Shown here in pieces: positions 13,488-21,418 of a stretch of DNA of 22,210 nucleotides. Made by a program: the position numbers and the translations under genes. Origin of the DNA: CAZVRZ01 sp964629965 (lineage in GTDB: Bacteria; Chloroflexota; Anaerolineae; Anaerolineales; UBA4823); NCBI GenBank assembly GCA_964629965.1, contig CAZVRZ010000087.1, positions 1-22,210 of the forward strand, in the 5' to 3' direction. Under the pieces are notes generated by a model. It searched no databases. It was not told the DNA's origin and was given only the letters and a program-made list of their open reading frames with translations. Position 1 is the stretch's first letter, and the number at the start of each line of letters is the position of its first letter.

Positions 13488-15146
13488 ATGGTTATGACTC
13501 CAAATTTAACCCCCTATTGGTTGACTTACACGCTCTCCGTCGTTCTGATGATCTGCCTGCCGCTGGCGTTGGCCGGCCTGCTGCGCCGCCGGGTAAGCGT
13601 GCCCTGGTTGTGGTTCAGCGTGGGCATGCTCACCTTCGCTGCCTCGCAGGTGGTGCACCTGCCGTTGAACGGCTGGCTGGAAGACCTGGGCATCCTGGCG
13701 AAAAGCGAGGCGGGCGTCGAACCGCCCATCTGGCAGGTGGCGTTGGTGCTGGGATTGACCGCCGGCCTGTGCGAGGAACTGGCCCGCGCCGCTGGTTATG
13801 CCCTGCTGCCGCGCACCCGTAACCTGGCAGGCAGCCTGATGCTGGGCCTGGGCCACGGCGGCCTCGAAGCGATGGTCTTTGGCGGCGTGTTCGTGGCCTC
13901 CACCTTTACTGTCCTGGCTGGGCTGGTAGGCCATGACCTGGCCTCCACCTACAACCTGGCGCCAGACCAATTGGCGGCGGCCCAGGCACAGATGGATGCC
14001 TTCCTGCTCTCGCCCTGGGCTGCTTTCGGGCCGCTGGCCGAGCGCCTGGCCGCCATCTTGATCCACGTGACGCTTTCTGTGATGGTCATGCTTGCTTTTC
14101 AGCGTCCACGAATTAGCCGCTCACGAATTAGCAGCCTGCTTTACCTGCTCCTGGCGATTGCCTATCACACCCTGCTGGATGCCACCCTGGTGTACGTGGG
14201 GCAAACCTGGGACAATCCTTGGCTGACCTACGGCGTCCTTGGCTTGCTGATCCTGCCCGGCGCGCTGTGGCTGATCTGGACCGTGCGCCGGGAGCGTTTC
14301 CGTGCATCGCCGGTCAATCTCCTGGGCCGTGAGTTGAATCTGTTCGCGACTGCGCTGCGCAAGGAGTTGTTCCAGCAGTGGCGCACCCAGCGCGTCTTGA
14401 TCACGCTGGTCGTCTTTGGCCTGTTTGGCATGACCTCTCCCTTGGTGGCTTACCTGATGCCCGAGCTGATGAAAGCCATCCCCGGCGCAGAGGCCTTTGC
14501 CAGCCTGATTCCACCCCCCACCACCGGCGATGCCATGGTGCAGTTTCACAAGAATCTCACCCAGTTTGGCTTCATGCTGGCACTGCTGTTGGGCATGGGG
14601 GCGGTGGCTGGCGAAAAGGAACGCGGTACCGCTGCGCTGGTGTTGTCCAAGCCGCTGCCGCGCTGGGCCTTCCTGCTCAGTAAGTTCACTGCCCAGGTGC
14701 TGGTATACCTGGCGGGTTTCCTGCTGGCGATGGGCGGCGCCATCCTTTACACGCTGGTGTTGTTCGGTCCCTTCAAGGCGGAGTACTTCTTGCTGCTCAA
14801 CCTGGCCTTGTTTTTCTGGCTGCTGCCTTTCGCCGCCCTCACCTTCCTGGGCAGCGTGATCGGCAAATCGACCGGGGCCGCGGCCGGGCTGGGCATCGCC
14901 GGCGTGGTGGCTTTGATGCTCTTGGGCAGCATTCCCCAGATCAGCGCGCTGCTGCCCACTGCTTTATCCGGTTGGGCGAGTCAACTGGGCAGCCTGGCGG
15001 CAGGTGGAGCGCTTGCCATGGGCGCGAGCGCCTTGCCGGAGAATGGCATCTTGCCTGTCGCCGGCGGGGCGCTGGCCTCTAGCCTGGTGGTCTGCATGGT
15101 CTGCCTGGTGGCTTCCATCGGATTGTTCGAAGAACAAGAATTGTGA
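13488..15146 (+). CDS. Fusion: YhfC-like intramembrane protease (N) and ABC-2 permease (C)
   Basis: A 552-residue membrane protein with two parts. Residues about 5-260 match the YhfC/CPBP-like glutamic intramembrane protease pattern: E96-E97 in LCEELARAAGYALL, H123-x3-E127 in GLGHGGLEAM, H193 in LIHVTLS and H227/D231 in YHTLLDATLVY, all in membrane helices. After a charged hinge (VRRERFRASP) residues about 280-552 are an ABC-2 permease: amphipathic NLFATALRKELFQQWRTQR, the conserved GEKERGTAALVLSKPLPRW loop, and about six helices. The 15-bp repeat at 14105-14132 adds PRISRSRIS to a loop of the protease part. This permease partners the ATPase 9 bp upstream. A fused protease could trim the exported substrate or degrade a regulator; that is inference. 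The two halves are joined in one uninterrupted frame, so a sequencing fusion would need a frame-preserving error. Confidence 0.85.
   Translation: MVMTPNLTPYWLTYTLSVVLMICLPLALAGLLRRRVSVPWLWFSVGMLTFAASQVVHLPLNGWLEDLGILAKSEAGVEPPIWQVALVLGLTAGLCEELARAAGYALLPRTRNLAGSLMLGLGHGGLEAMVFGGVFVASTFTVLAGLVGHDLASTYNLAPDQLAAAQAQMDAFLLSPWAAFGPLAERLAAILIHVTLSVMVMLAFQRPRISRSRISSLLYLLLAIAYHTLLDATLVYVGQTWDNPWLTYGVLGLLILPGALWLIWTVRRERFRASPVNLLGRELNLFATALRKELFQQWRTQRVLITLVVFGLFGMTSPLVAYLMPELMKAIPGAEAFASLIPPPTTGDAMVQFHKNLTQFGFMLALLLGMGAVAGEKERGTAALVLSKPLPRWAFLLSKFTAQVLVYLAGFLLAMGGAILYTLVLFGPFKAEYFLLLNLALFFWLLPFAALTFLGSVIGKSTGAAAGLGIAGVVALMLLGSIPQISALLPTALSGWASQLGSLAAGGALAMGASALPENGILPVAGGALASSLVVCMVCLVASIGLFEEQEL
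14105..14132 (+). repeat. 15-bp CACGAATTAGC repeat, two copies in the protease-permease gene
   Basis: TCCACGAATTAGC (14105-14117) and CTCACGAATTAGC (14120-14132), 15 bp apart, encode PRIS-RSRIS in a loop between two membrane helices. The unit and frame match the third copy in the gene at 5408 (7894-7905). The reverse complement has the GCTAATTCGTGG form. Confidence 0.85.
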
Positions 15147-15166
15147 AACTGGATGGATGGGGTAGG

Positions 15167-15195
15167 GGTACAACTTGTTTCTTTCAGGGTAAAAT
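15167..15195 (+). promoter_or_regulatory. Candidate leaderless promoter of the kinase gene
   Basis: TAAAAT (15190-15195) ends 6 nt before ATG 15202, so the mRNA would be leaderless. The -35 region GGTACA (15167-15172, 17-bp spacing) is weak. No ribosome binding site is visible before the ATG. Confidence 0.4.
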
Positions 15196-15201
15196 AAGGC
15201 T

Positions 15202-18200
15202 ATGGCAGTATCGCTCTCTCCAGACAGCCGGTTGATCGCCGAACGGTTTCAAATCGCCGACCTGCAGCATGATATCTTAGGCAGTGGCGGGATGGGTACG
15301 GTTTACCTGGGGCAAGATTTGCAAACCGGTGAGCGCGTGGCTATTAAGATGCTCAAGCCGGAGTTTGTGCAGTTCAACGCGGATGTGGTGGCGCGCTTCC
15401 AGCGCGAGGGCGACCTGCTGCTCAAGCTCAACCACCCCAACGTGGTCAAGCGCATTGCTTCCCTGGAGCAGGATGGCAATTATTACCTGGTGATGGAGTA
15501 TGTGCCGGGTGGCTCGCTGGCCGAACTGCTTGGCAAACAGGGCAAACTGTCGCTGCGCCATGCGCTCAAGATCGCCCTGGAACTGTCCGACGCCCTCACC
15601 CGCATCCACCATATGGGCATCACCCACCGCGATCTCAAGCCGGCCAATGTGCTGCTGGCCGAGGATGGCACGCCCCGTCTGACCGATTTTGGCATAGCGC
15701 ACCTGGAGTCCGGCGCCCATGTTACCCAAACCGGCCTGCTGATGGGCACCATCGATTACCTCAGTCCGGAGGCCTGCCAGGGTCTTCGCCTGGACGGGCG
15801 CGCCGACATCTGGGCCTTCGGCGTGATCCTGTTCGAGATGCTGACCGGGCGGCGGCCTTTCCAGGGGGATAACGTGGCCGCCATCCTGACCAACATCTTG
15901 TACCAGTCCACGCCCGATGTCTTGCAACTGCGCTCGGATATGCCCGTGGCGCTGGTAGACCTGTTGTATCGCATGCTGGAGAAGGAAACCCAGCAGCGCA
16001 TCCCCTCCATGCGGCTGGTGGGCGCCGAGCTGGAACTGCTGCTGCAAGCAAACGCGGGCGCGGGGCTAAGCACGGCCAATTCCACCGGACCGGCGTTGGC
16101 CCTTCCGGTGGCGCCGATCTCTACGCCCAGCGCGCACCGCCGCCGGCACAACCTGCCTTCGCAAACCACGGCTTTCGTGGGGCGCGAGCCCGAGCTGGCC
16201 GAATTAGCGCGCCTGCTCGACGATCCACAGGTGCGCCTGATCACTATCCTGGGGCCGGGTGGCATGGGGAAAACCCGCCTCGGGTTAGAGACCGCCCGGC
16301 GCTGCCTGGAGTCCGGCGATCTCACTTATAACGATGGTGTCTTCTTTATTCCCCTGGCGACCGTGCGCGAGCCCGAAGCCATCCCGACCATCCTGGCAGA
16401 TGCCATCGGTTATCACATCGACCGGCTTACGGATGCAAAAACTCAGCTGCTCGGTTACCTGGGCGATAAGCGCATGCTGCTGCTGTTTGATAACTTCGAG
16501 CACCTGCTGCCGGGGGCCGGCCTGGTCACCGAGATCCTGCAGGCTGCCGCCGATGTCAAGGTTCTGGCGACTACCCGCGAGCGCTTGAACGTGCAGGGCG
16601 AGAACCTGCTGCACCTGCAGGGCATGGACTTCCCCGATTGGGAAACGCCCGCCGACGCGCAGCGCTACAGCGCTGTGCAGTTGTTCCTGCAGAGCGCCCG
16701 CCGCGTCCGCCCGGATTTTGAGCTGCTGGAGACCGACCTGAAGTATATCTCCCGCATCTGCCGCCTGGTGGGTGGGCTGCCGCTGGGCATCCTACTGGCC
16801 GCGGCCTGGTTGGAAATGCTTTCGCCGCAGGAAATCTCCGCGGAAATCAGCGGCGCCGCTGGTAGAAGCGAGGAGAATCTCGAGTATGACGACAGCGGTC
16901 ACCCGGACGCCGGGTACCACGCAGGCCACGGGTTGGAGTTCTTATCGACCGACCAGCGTGACCTGCCCGAGCGGCATCGCAGCATCAAGGCCGTTTGCGA
17001 CTATTCCTGGAACCTGCTTTCGGATGAGGAAAAGGAGACCTTCCGCAGCCTGGGCGTATTCCATGGCGGCTTCACTCGCCAGGCTGCCCAGGAAGTGGTC
17101 GGAGCCAACCTGCGCTCTCTGATGGCGCTGGTCAATAAGTCGCTGCTGCACCGTTCGCCCTCTACCGGCCGCTATGATATCCATGAGCTGCTTCACCAAT
17201 ACGCATTGGAGAAGCTGGCTGCCTCCCCAGACGGCGGGGCTGCGGCGCGTGACCGGCATTCGGCTTACTACGCCGGCCAGTTGGAGCGTTGGCTGGTGCG
17301 CATCAAAGGCTCGGAACAGCACCTAGCGCGGGCAGAAATGGAAGTGGAATATAGGAACCTGTGGCTGGCCTGGGAGTGGGCCGCTCGCTGCGGTCACTTC
17401 GATGAGTTGAAACGCGGCCTGGACGGCCTGGCCTGGTTCTGCATTATTACAGTGCGCTTTGATGATGGCGAAAAACTCACCGGTATGGCCTGCGTGGCTA
17501 CGGCTCCTGTTGAGTACAACTTGGTGGATGGTCCCCATGGCGATGCCCAGGTTTTGCTCTTGCGTGCCCTGGCCCTGAGTTGGCGCGCCTATTTCAACTT
17601 TGCCGAACTGAGCCTCGATTGGGATTATCTCGGCGAAGCTATGGAACTATTGACCGACATGGAACAGCAGGGCGTGGATGTGCTCAGGGAGAAAGCGCAG
17701 GTGATGTTCTTCCTGGCGCGCACCAGGGATTTCCATGGCGACAGCCGCGGCTCTATCCCGGTGGCGCGAGAAAGCCTGGCGCTCTTTGAAAAGCTGGTCG
17801 CCAGGGGCGAGACGATCTATCGCTTTGACTGCGGTTATGCCTTGCAAGCATTGGCGCGCACCTACCACGATGTGTGTGATTTCAAAGAGGCTGGGCGCTT
17901 GATGGAGAAAAGCGTTGCTTTGCGCCGTGCAACGGGCGATCATGCCGGCCTGGGGAATGCTCTGCATGAATTGGGCCAATTGGCTTGGGTGCAGGGCCAC
18001 CTGGATGAGTCTATCGATATCCTGAACCAGGCTCTTGATTTGTTGCAAACGTACAGCAGCCCTTACGAGGTGGCCTTCTCTCGTCTGCGCCTGGGAGAGG
18101 CTCATGCCCGCCGGGGCGATTTTGCGACCGGCATCGAGATGGCCGGTAAGGGAATTAACGATCTGGTGGATTTGGGCATGCCAGAATTTGCCATGGGCTC

Positions 18201-18864
18201 GTGGGTCCTGGTGGGAGAATTAGAGATGCACCAGGGACACGTTGACCAGGTGAGACATTTCCTGGAATTCGAAGAGACTCACAACTGGCTGCGCGGGTTC
18301 TCGGCGTTCGTCAGGGGCATGCTGGAGCTTTATGAAAACCAGCCCGAAAGAGCAGTGGATGCGCTGCAGCAAGGTATTGAGATTTTTGTCGGCATCGGGC
18401 ATAGAGAGAGCGAGGCCTGGGCGCTTTCGGTACTGGCGCTCGCCGAACGGCAGCTCGGAAAGCAAGAGCTGGCCTGCCAGCACCTGAGGCGCGCCTGCCA
18501 GAACATCCTGGATACCGGCGCATATTTTGCTATTTCTTATTTCCTGCCTGCCGCCGTCTTGCTGCTGGCGGAAAAGGCAGATGCAGATAAAGAACATCTG
18601 ACAGACCATCTGGCAAATAAAGATCATTTGGGCGGCCGGCTGCAACTGGCTGCCGAGCTGTGGGCCTGGGCGCAGCGTTTGGGCTTTGTTGCCAATTCGG
18701 TTTGGTTCGAGCTGCTCACCGCCCGCCCCGTGCGGCAACTGATATCTCGCCTGTCTCCCGAGCAGCAGGAAGCGGCGCGCCTGCGCAGCTTGTCGCGTGA
18801 GATGGGTACACCTCAGGCGGAGAGCATCCTGGCAGAATTGATTGGAGCATTGAGTGAGGAATGA
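15202..18864 (+). CDS. Serine/threonine protein kinase - STAND ATPase - TPR protein
   Basis: A 1220-residue soluble protein. Residues about 15-280 are a Hanks-type kinase: GSGGMGTVY (from 27), Lys49 in AIKML, Asp144 in HRDLKPAN, Asp162 in DFG, and SPEA in the activation segment, so it should be active. Residues about 320-680 are a STAND/NB-ARC-like ATPase: FVGREPEL, Walker A GPGGMGKTR (Lys357), Walker B LLLFDNFEH (Asp430), TTRERL, GLPLGI, then a winged-helix-like part with VCDYSWNLLSDEE and a conserved HELLHQYAL motif. The rest (about 690-1200) is helical TPR-like repeats. There is no membrane helix and no DNA-binding domain. Such proteins sense a ligand through the TPRs, oligomerise and signal through the kinase. 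The stop overlaps the deaminase start (ATGA). Two oddities: an extra, polar stretch at about 549-575 and short repeats at 18586-18630. Confidence 0.92.
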   Translation: MAVSLSPDSRLIAERFQIADLQHDILGSGGMGTVYLGQDLQTGERVAIKMLKPEFVQFNADVVARFQREGDLLLKLNHPNVVKRIASLEQDGNYYLVMEYVPGGSLAELLGKQGKLSLRHALKIALELSDALTRIHHMGITHRDLKPANVLLAEDGTPRLTDFGIAHLESGAHVTQTGLLMGTIDYLSPEACQGLRLDGRADIWAFGVILFEMLTGRRPFQGDNVAAILTNILYQSTPDVLQLRSDMPVALVDLLYRMLEKETQQRIPSMRLVGAELELLLQANAGAGLSTANSTGPALALPVAPISTPSAHRRRHNLPSQTTAFVGREPELAELARLLDDPQVRLITILGPGGMGKTRLGLETARRCLESGDLTYNDGVFFIPLATVREPEAIPTILADAIGYHIDRLTDAKTQLLGYLGDKRMLLLFDNFEHLLPGAGLVTEILQAAADVKVLATTRERLNVQGENLLHLQGMDFPDWETPADAQRYSAVQLFLQSARRVRPDFELLETDLKYISRICRLVGGLPLGILLAAAWLEMLSPQEISAEISGAAGRSEENLEYDDSGHPDAGYHAGHGLEFLSTDQRDLPERHRSIKAVCDYSWNLLSDEEKETFRSLGVFHGGFTRQAAQEVVGANLRSLMALVNKSLLHRSPSTGRYDIHELLHQYALEKLAASPDGGAAARDRHSAYYAGQLERWLVRIKGSEQHLARAEMEVEYRNLWLAWEWAARCGHFDELKRGLDGLAWFCIITVRFDDGEKLTGMACVATAPVEYNLVDGPHGDAQVLLLRALALSWRAYFNFAELSLDWDYLGEAMELLTDMEQQGVDVLREKAQVMFFLARTRDFHGDSRGSIPVARESLALFEKLVARGETIYRFDCGYALQALARTYHDVCDFKEAGRLMEKSVALRRATGDHAGLGNALHELGQLAWVQGHLDESIDILNQALDLLQTYSSPYEVAFSRLRLGEAHARRGDFATGIEMAGKGINDLVDLGMPEFAMGSWVLVGELEMHQGHVDQVRHFLEFEETHNWLRGFSAFVRGMLELYENQPERAVDALQQGIEIFVGIGHRESEAWALSVLALAERQLGKQELACQHLRRACQNILDTGAYFAISYFLPAAVLLLAEKADADKEHLTDHLANKDHLGGRLQLAAELWAWAQRLGFVANSVWFELLTARPVRQLISRLSPEQQEAARLRSLSREMGTPQAESILAELIGALSEE
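18586..18630 (+). repeat. Three degenerate AGAnCATyTG copies in the kinase gene
   Basis: AGAACATCTG (18591-18600), AGACCATCTG (18603-18612) and AGATCATTTG (18621-18630), with ATAAAG before the first and third. They are spaced by multiples of 3 (12 and 18 bp), so the frame is kept and the product gains EHLTDHLANKDHL between two helical repeats. Confidence 0.6.
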
Positions 18865-19517
18865 GCGCAGCTCGGTGGGCGGATAAGGTTCATCCGTGGC
18901 AGGCCTGCCTGGAAGAGGCCTGGGAGGCTTGCTGTTCCGGCTGCGTTCCTATTGGTGCGGTGGTGACCGGGCAGGAGGGGGAGATTCTGGCGCGCGGGCG
19001 CAATCGCATCTTTGAAGATCATGCTCCAGCGGGGATGATTTGCCAAAATGAGTTGGCGCACGCTGAGATGAATGCGCTCATCTCCCTGGGCATCGACCGG
19101 GGCGACCGGCGCACCTGGGCGCTCTATACCACCACCGAACCCTGCCCCATGTGCCTGGGGGCATTCTATATGTCGGGTATCCGCACGCTGCACTATGCAT
19201 CCCGCGACCCCTGGGCCGGCAGCGTCAACCTGTTGGGGACCACGCCCTATCTCAGCCGCAAGCCGATCCAGGTGCATGGCCCCCAGCCGGGGGAAGCCAC
19301 CGGCGCGCTGGAGGGCGTGGTCTTTGCCCTGTTCGTGGCCTGGGAATGCTCACATTACCACGAACGGTTCTCGCTGGTGTCCGAGCGTATGCACGCCATC
19401 TCGCCGGCCGCGGTGAACGCCGGGCGCCTGCTTTCTGAGACCGGCCAACTGGCCCGCATGATCGAGACGGGTTGTACTGCCGCGCAGGTTTACGAGCATA
19501 TCGAGTCTATGTTGTGA
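18861..19517 (+). CDS. Cytidine/deoxycytidylate-type zinc deaminase family protein
   Basis: A 218-residue protein with the zinc deaminase signature: H67-A-E69 in LAHAEMNAL and P94-C95-x2-C98 in TTEPCPMCLG, the three metal ligands and the catalytic Glu all present. PIGAVVTGQEGEILARGRN precedes the core, and the ASRDPWAGSVNLL stretch follows. The fold is that of nucleoside/tRNA deaminases; the family includes guanine, cytidine and tRNA-adenosine deaminases, and the substrate cannot be told here. At about 218 residues it is longer than the usual 150-160, with a C-terminal helical extension (VFALFVAWECSHYHERF to the end). Its ATG overlaps the kinase stop by 4 bp, so both are made together. It converges on the regulator gene with 9 bp between them. 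Confidence 0.85.
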   Translation: MSAARWADKVHPWQACLEEAWEACCSGCVPIGAVVTGQEGEILARGRNRIFEDHAPAGMICQNELAHAEMNALISLGIDRGDRRTWALYTTTEPCPMCLGAFYMSGIRTLHYASRDPWAGSVNLLGTTPYLSRKPIQVHGPQPGEATGALEGVVFALFVAWECSHYHERFSLVSERMHAISPAAVNAGRLLSETGQLARMIETGCTAAQVYEHIESML

Positions 19518-19526
19518 TCAAAAAGG

Positions 19527-20174
19527 TTAATCTGGCCTGGCGATGCCAAACCGCAGCGCCAGCACGGCAGCCTGGGTGCGGTCGCTGACGCCCAGCTTGA
19601 CAAAGATGGCGCTGACATAATTGCGCACCGTGCCTTCCGAGAGGTACAGGCGAGCGGCAATATCGGCGTTGGAAAGCCCGCGCGCCAGCAGGGAGAGCAC
19701 TTCGCGCTCCCGCTCACTCAGCGAGGCCGTGAGGGAGGTTTCAACGGCGGGGGCCTGGCTGACCTGGGCGAACAGCTTGCCGGCTACAGCGGGATCCACG
19801 TGGGTTTTACCGGCCGCGGTGCCCTGGATGGCTTCGATCAACTGCTGGCGCGGGGTGTCTTTGAGCAGGTAACCTGCCGCTCCGCTGCGGATGGCGTCGA
19901 AGACCCATTGGTCGGCGTCATAGGTGGTCAGCACCAGCACCCGCACCGCCGGGTATTGGGTGTGAATGTGGTGGGTGACCTGGATGCCATTCATACCGGG
20001 CATTTTTAGATCCATCAGAACCACATCGGGCTGTGTGGCCGCTGCCAAAGCCAGGGCTTCCTCCCCGTCACGCGCCAGGCCGACCACCTCGATGCCGGGA
20101 GCGTTTTTCAGGATGGCTTGCAGCCCTTCTCGTACCACATCCTGGTCGTCGCAGATCAAAACTCTAATGGCCAT
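19527..20174 (-). CDS. NarL/FixJ-family response regulator
   Basis: A 215-residue protein from ATG at 20174 (GAGG 7 nt upstream; the TTG at 20180 is less likely). The receiver domain has D9-D10, the phosphorylation site Asp55 in VVLMDLKMPGM, Thr83/84 in VLVLTTYD and Lys105 in LLKDTP. The C-terminal LuxR/NarL helix-turn-helix is complete (LSEREREVLSLLARGLSN, then IAARLYLSEGTVRNYVSAIF). It is phosphorylated by the sensor kinase whose gene overlaps it by 11 bp, and should then bind DNA as a dimer; the inverted repeat at 21448-21483 is a possible target. The relatives DesR, LiaR and VraR respond to envelope or membrane stress; which applies here is unknown. Confidence 0.95.
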   Translation of the reverse strand: MAIRVLICDDQDVVREGLQAILKNAPGIEVVGLARDGEEALALAAATQPDVVLMDLKMPGMNGIQVTHHIHTQYPAVRVLVLTTYDADQWVFDAIRSGAAGYLLKDTPRQQLIEAIQGTAAGKTHVDPAVAGKLFAQVSQAPAVETSLTASLSEREREVLSLLARGLSNADIAARLYLSEGTVRNYVSAIFVKLGVSDRTQAAVLALRFGIARPD

Positions 20175-21411
20175 TGCCAACCTCTACTTTCAAATGCAAG
20201 GTGGTTCCCTGGCCGGGTCGGCTGGATAGGTGCAATTCGCCGCCCATCATCCCGGCCCGTTCGCGCATGCCGCGCAGGCCAAAGTGCTGCTCGTCTTCCA
20301 ATGTTTCTGGGTAAAAGCCCTGCCCATCGTCGGCGATCGAGATGGACAGGCTGCCGGACAGGATGGTGCAGTCCACGCGCACCTGGCGGGCGCCCGCGTG
20401 GCGAACGATGTTCTCGAGGGCTTCTTGCACAATGCGATAGATGCCTTGTTCCACATCCGGAGACAGCTTGGGCAGGGGGCCGGAAATCTGCCAATCCAGC
20501 TCCAGGCCGGCCCGCTGGCTTGTTTCGGCTGCCATAGTGCGCAGTGCCAGCTCCAACCCCATATCGTCCAGCGGCGAGGCGCGCAGATCTTGCAGAGCGC
20601 GGCGGGTTTCGGCCAGGCCGGAACGGGTCAGGTCGAGAGATTTGCCCAGCATGCCGCGGGCCTGCTCGGGTGAATCCTGCCAGACAGATTGGGCGGCTTC
20701 CAATTGCACGGCGATGCCGCTGAGCGTGTGCGCCAGGGTATCGTGTAATTCGCGGGCCATGCGGTTGCGTTCCCGGCTGACGGTCAGTTGCTCCAGCGTG
20801 GAAGCATAGTGCATCAACTCGCGGTTGGCTTGCTCGCCAGCCAGGCGCTGTTGGCGGAACTGGGTCATGATGCGGGCGATCACATAACCGGCGATGAGAA
20901 AGGCCACGGCGCGGATGAAGAGCAGCCGCCGGTAGGTGTCGGCAACGGGCTGAAAATCACTGCGCCCCCAGCTCATCAGGGCGTAATCGAGCAAAGCGGT
21001 GAAGAGGCAATAGGCGATGACGGCCTTGAAATGATATTGCCAGGCGATCAAGACCAGTGGGATGAAAAGGAACAGGAACAACTGCCAGGCGGTTTCCTCG
21101 CTGCTGACGTTTTTCGAAGCCAGGCCGGTATCCAGGAAAAGGTTCTGAATGACCAGGGAAAAGGCGGCGGCGTAGACCAGGGCGATTGGCAGGTAGAGCC
21201 GGCCGAGCCTTTTTTGTAAGCCCGGCCACGACAGATAGCCCAGGAGCAGCAGGATGTTCACCGCTCCAAAGAGCACCGCGCACCAGGGACAGCCCACCAG
21301 CATACCGCGGCTGGAATGCGCCAGCACGTTGCCCAGGATCAACACGAACTGGATGATCAGGAAGATGCGAAACAGGCGCAGGATGCCGGCTTCCAGGGGA
21401 GCGTTTTTCAT
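20164..21411 (-). CDS. Sensor histidine kinase, HisKA_3 type (DesK/LiaS-like layout)
   Basis: A 415-residue membrane protein. About six hydrophobic helices (residues 12-180) form the sensor part, with no large outer domain, followed by a coiled coil and the HisKA_3 dimerisation helix with phospho-acceptor His223 in ARELHDTLAHTL. The HATPase domain has EALENIVRHAG (N box), ADDGQGF (G1 box) and FGLRGMRERAGMMGG. It phosphorylates the regulator encoded directly after it. The membrane part carries CPWC (Cys41, Cys44), a redox- or metal-type pair, at the end of the first helical hairpin. The ATG at 21411 has no ribosome binding site but a -10 box 7 nt upstream, so the operon is probably leaderless. 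Confidence 0.93.
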   Translation of the reverse strand: MKNAPLEAGILRLFRIFLIIQFVLILGNVLAHSSRGMLVGCPWCAVLFGAVNILLLLGYLSWPGLQKRLGRLYLPIALVYAAAFSLVIQNLFLDTGLASKNVSSEETAWQLFLFLFIPLVLIAWQYHFKAVIAYCLFTALLDYALMSWGRSDFQPVADTYRRLLFIRAVAFLIAGYVIARIMTQFRQQRLAGEQANRELMHYASTLEQLTVSRERNRMARELHDTLAHTLSGIAVQLEAAQSVWQDSPEQARGMLGKSLDLTRSGLAETRRALQDLRASPLDDMGLELALRTMAAETSQRAGLELDWQISGPLPKLSPDVEQGIYRIVQEALENIVRHAGARQVRVDCTILSGSLSISIADDGQGFYPETLEDEQHFGLRGMRERAGMMGGELHLSSRPGQGTTLHLKVEVGNGH

Positions 21412-21418
21412 AACTTAA

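Noticed and set aside
17505..17520. GTTGAGTACA in the kinase gene as another copy of the 18-bp repeat
   Set aside because: Single 10-bp match with no tandem neighbour; chance is adequate.
20741..20765. TAATTCGCGGGCC resembling the 15-bp repeat (GCTAATTCGTGG)
   Set aside because: It encodes the conserved ARELHDT motif of the histidine kinase, so the likeness is coincidental.
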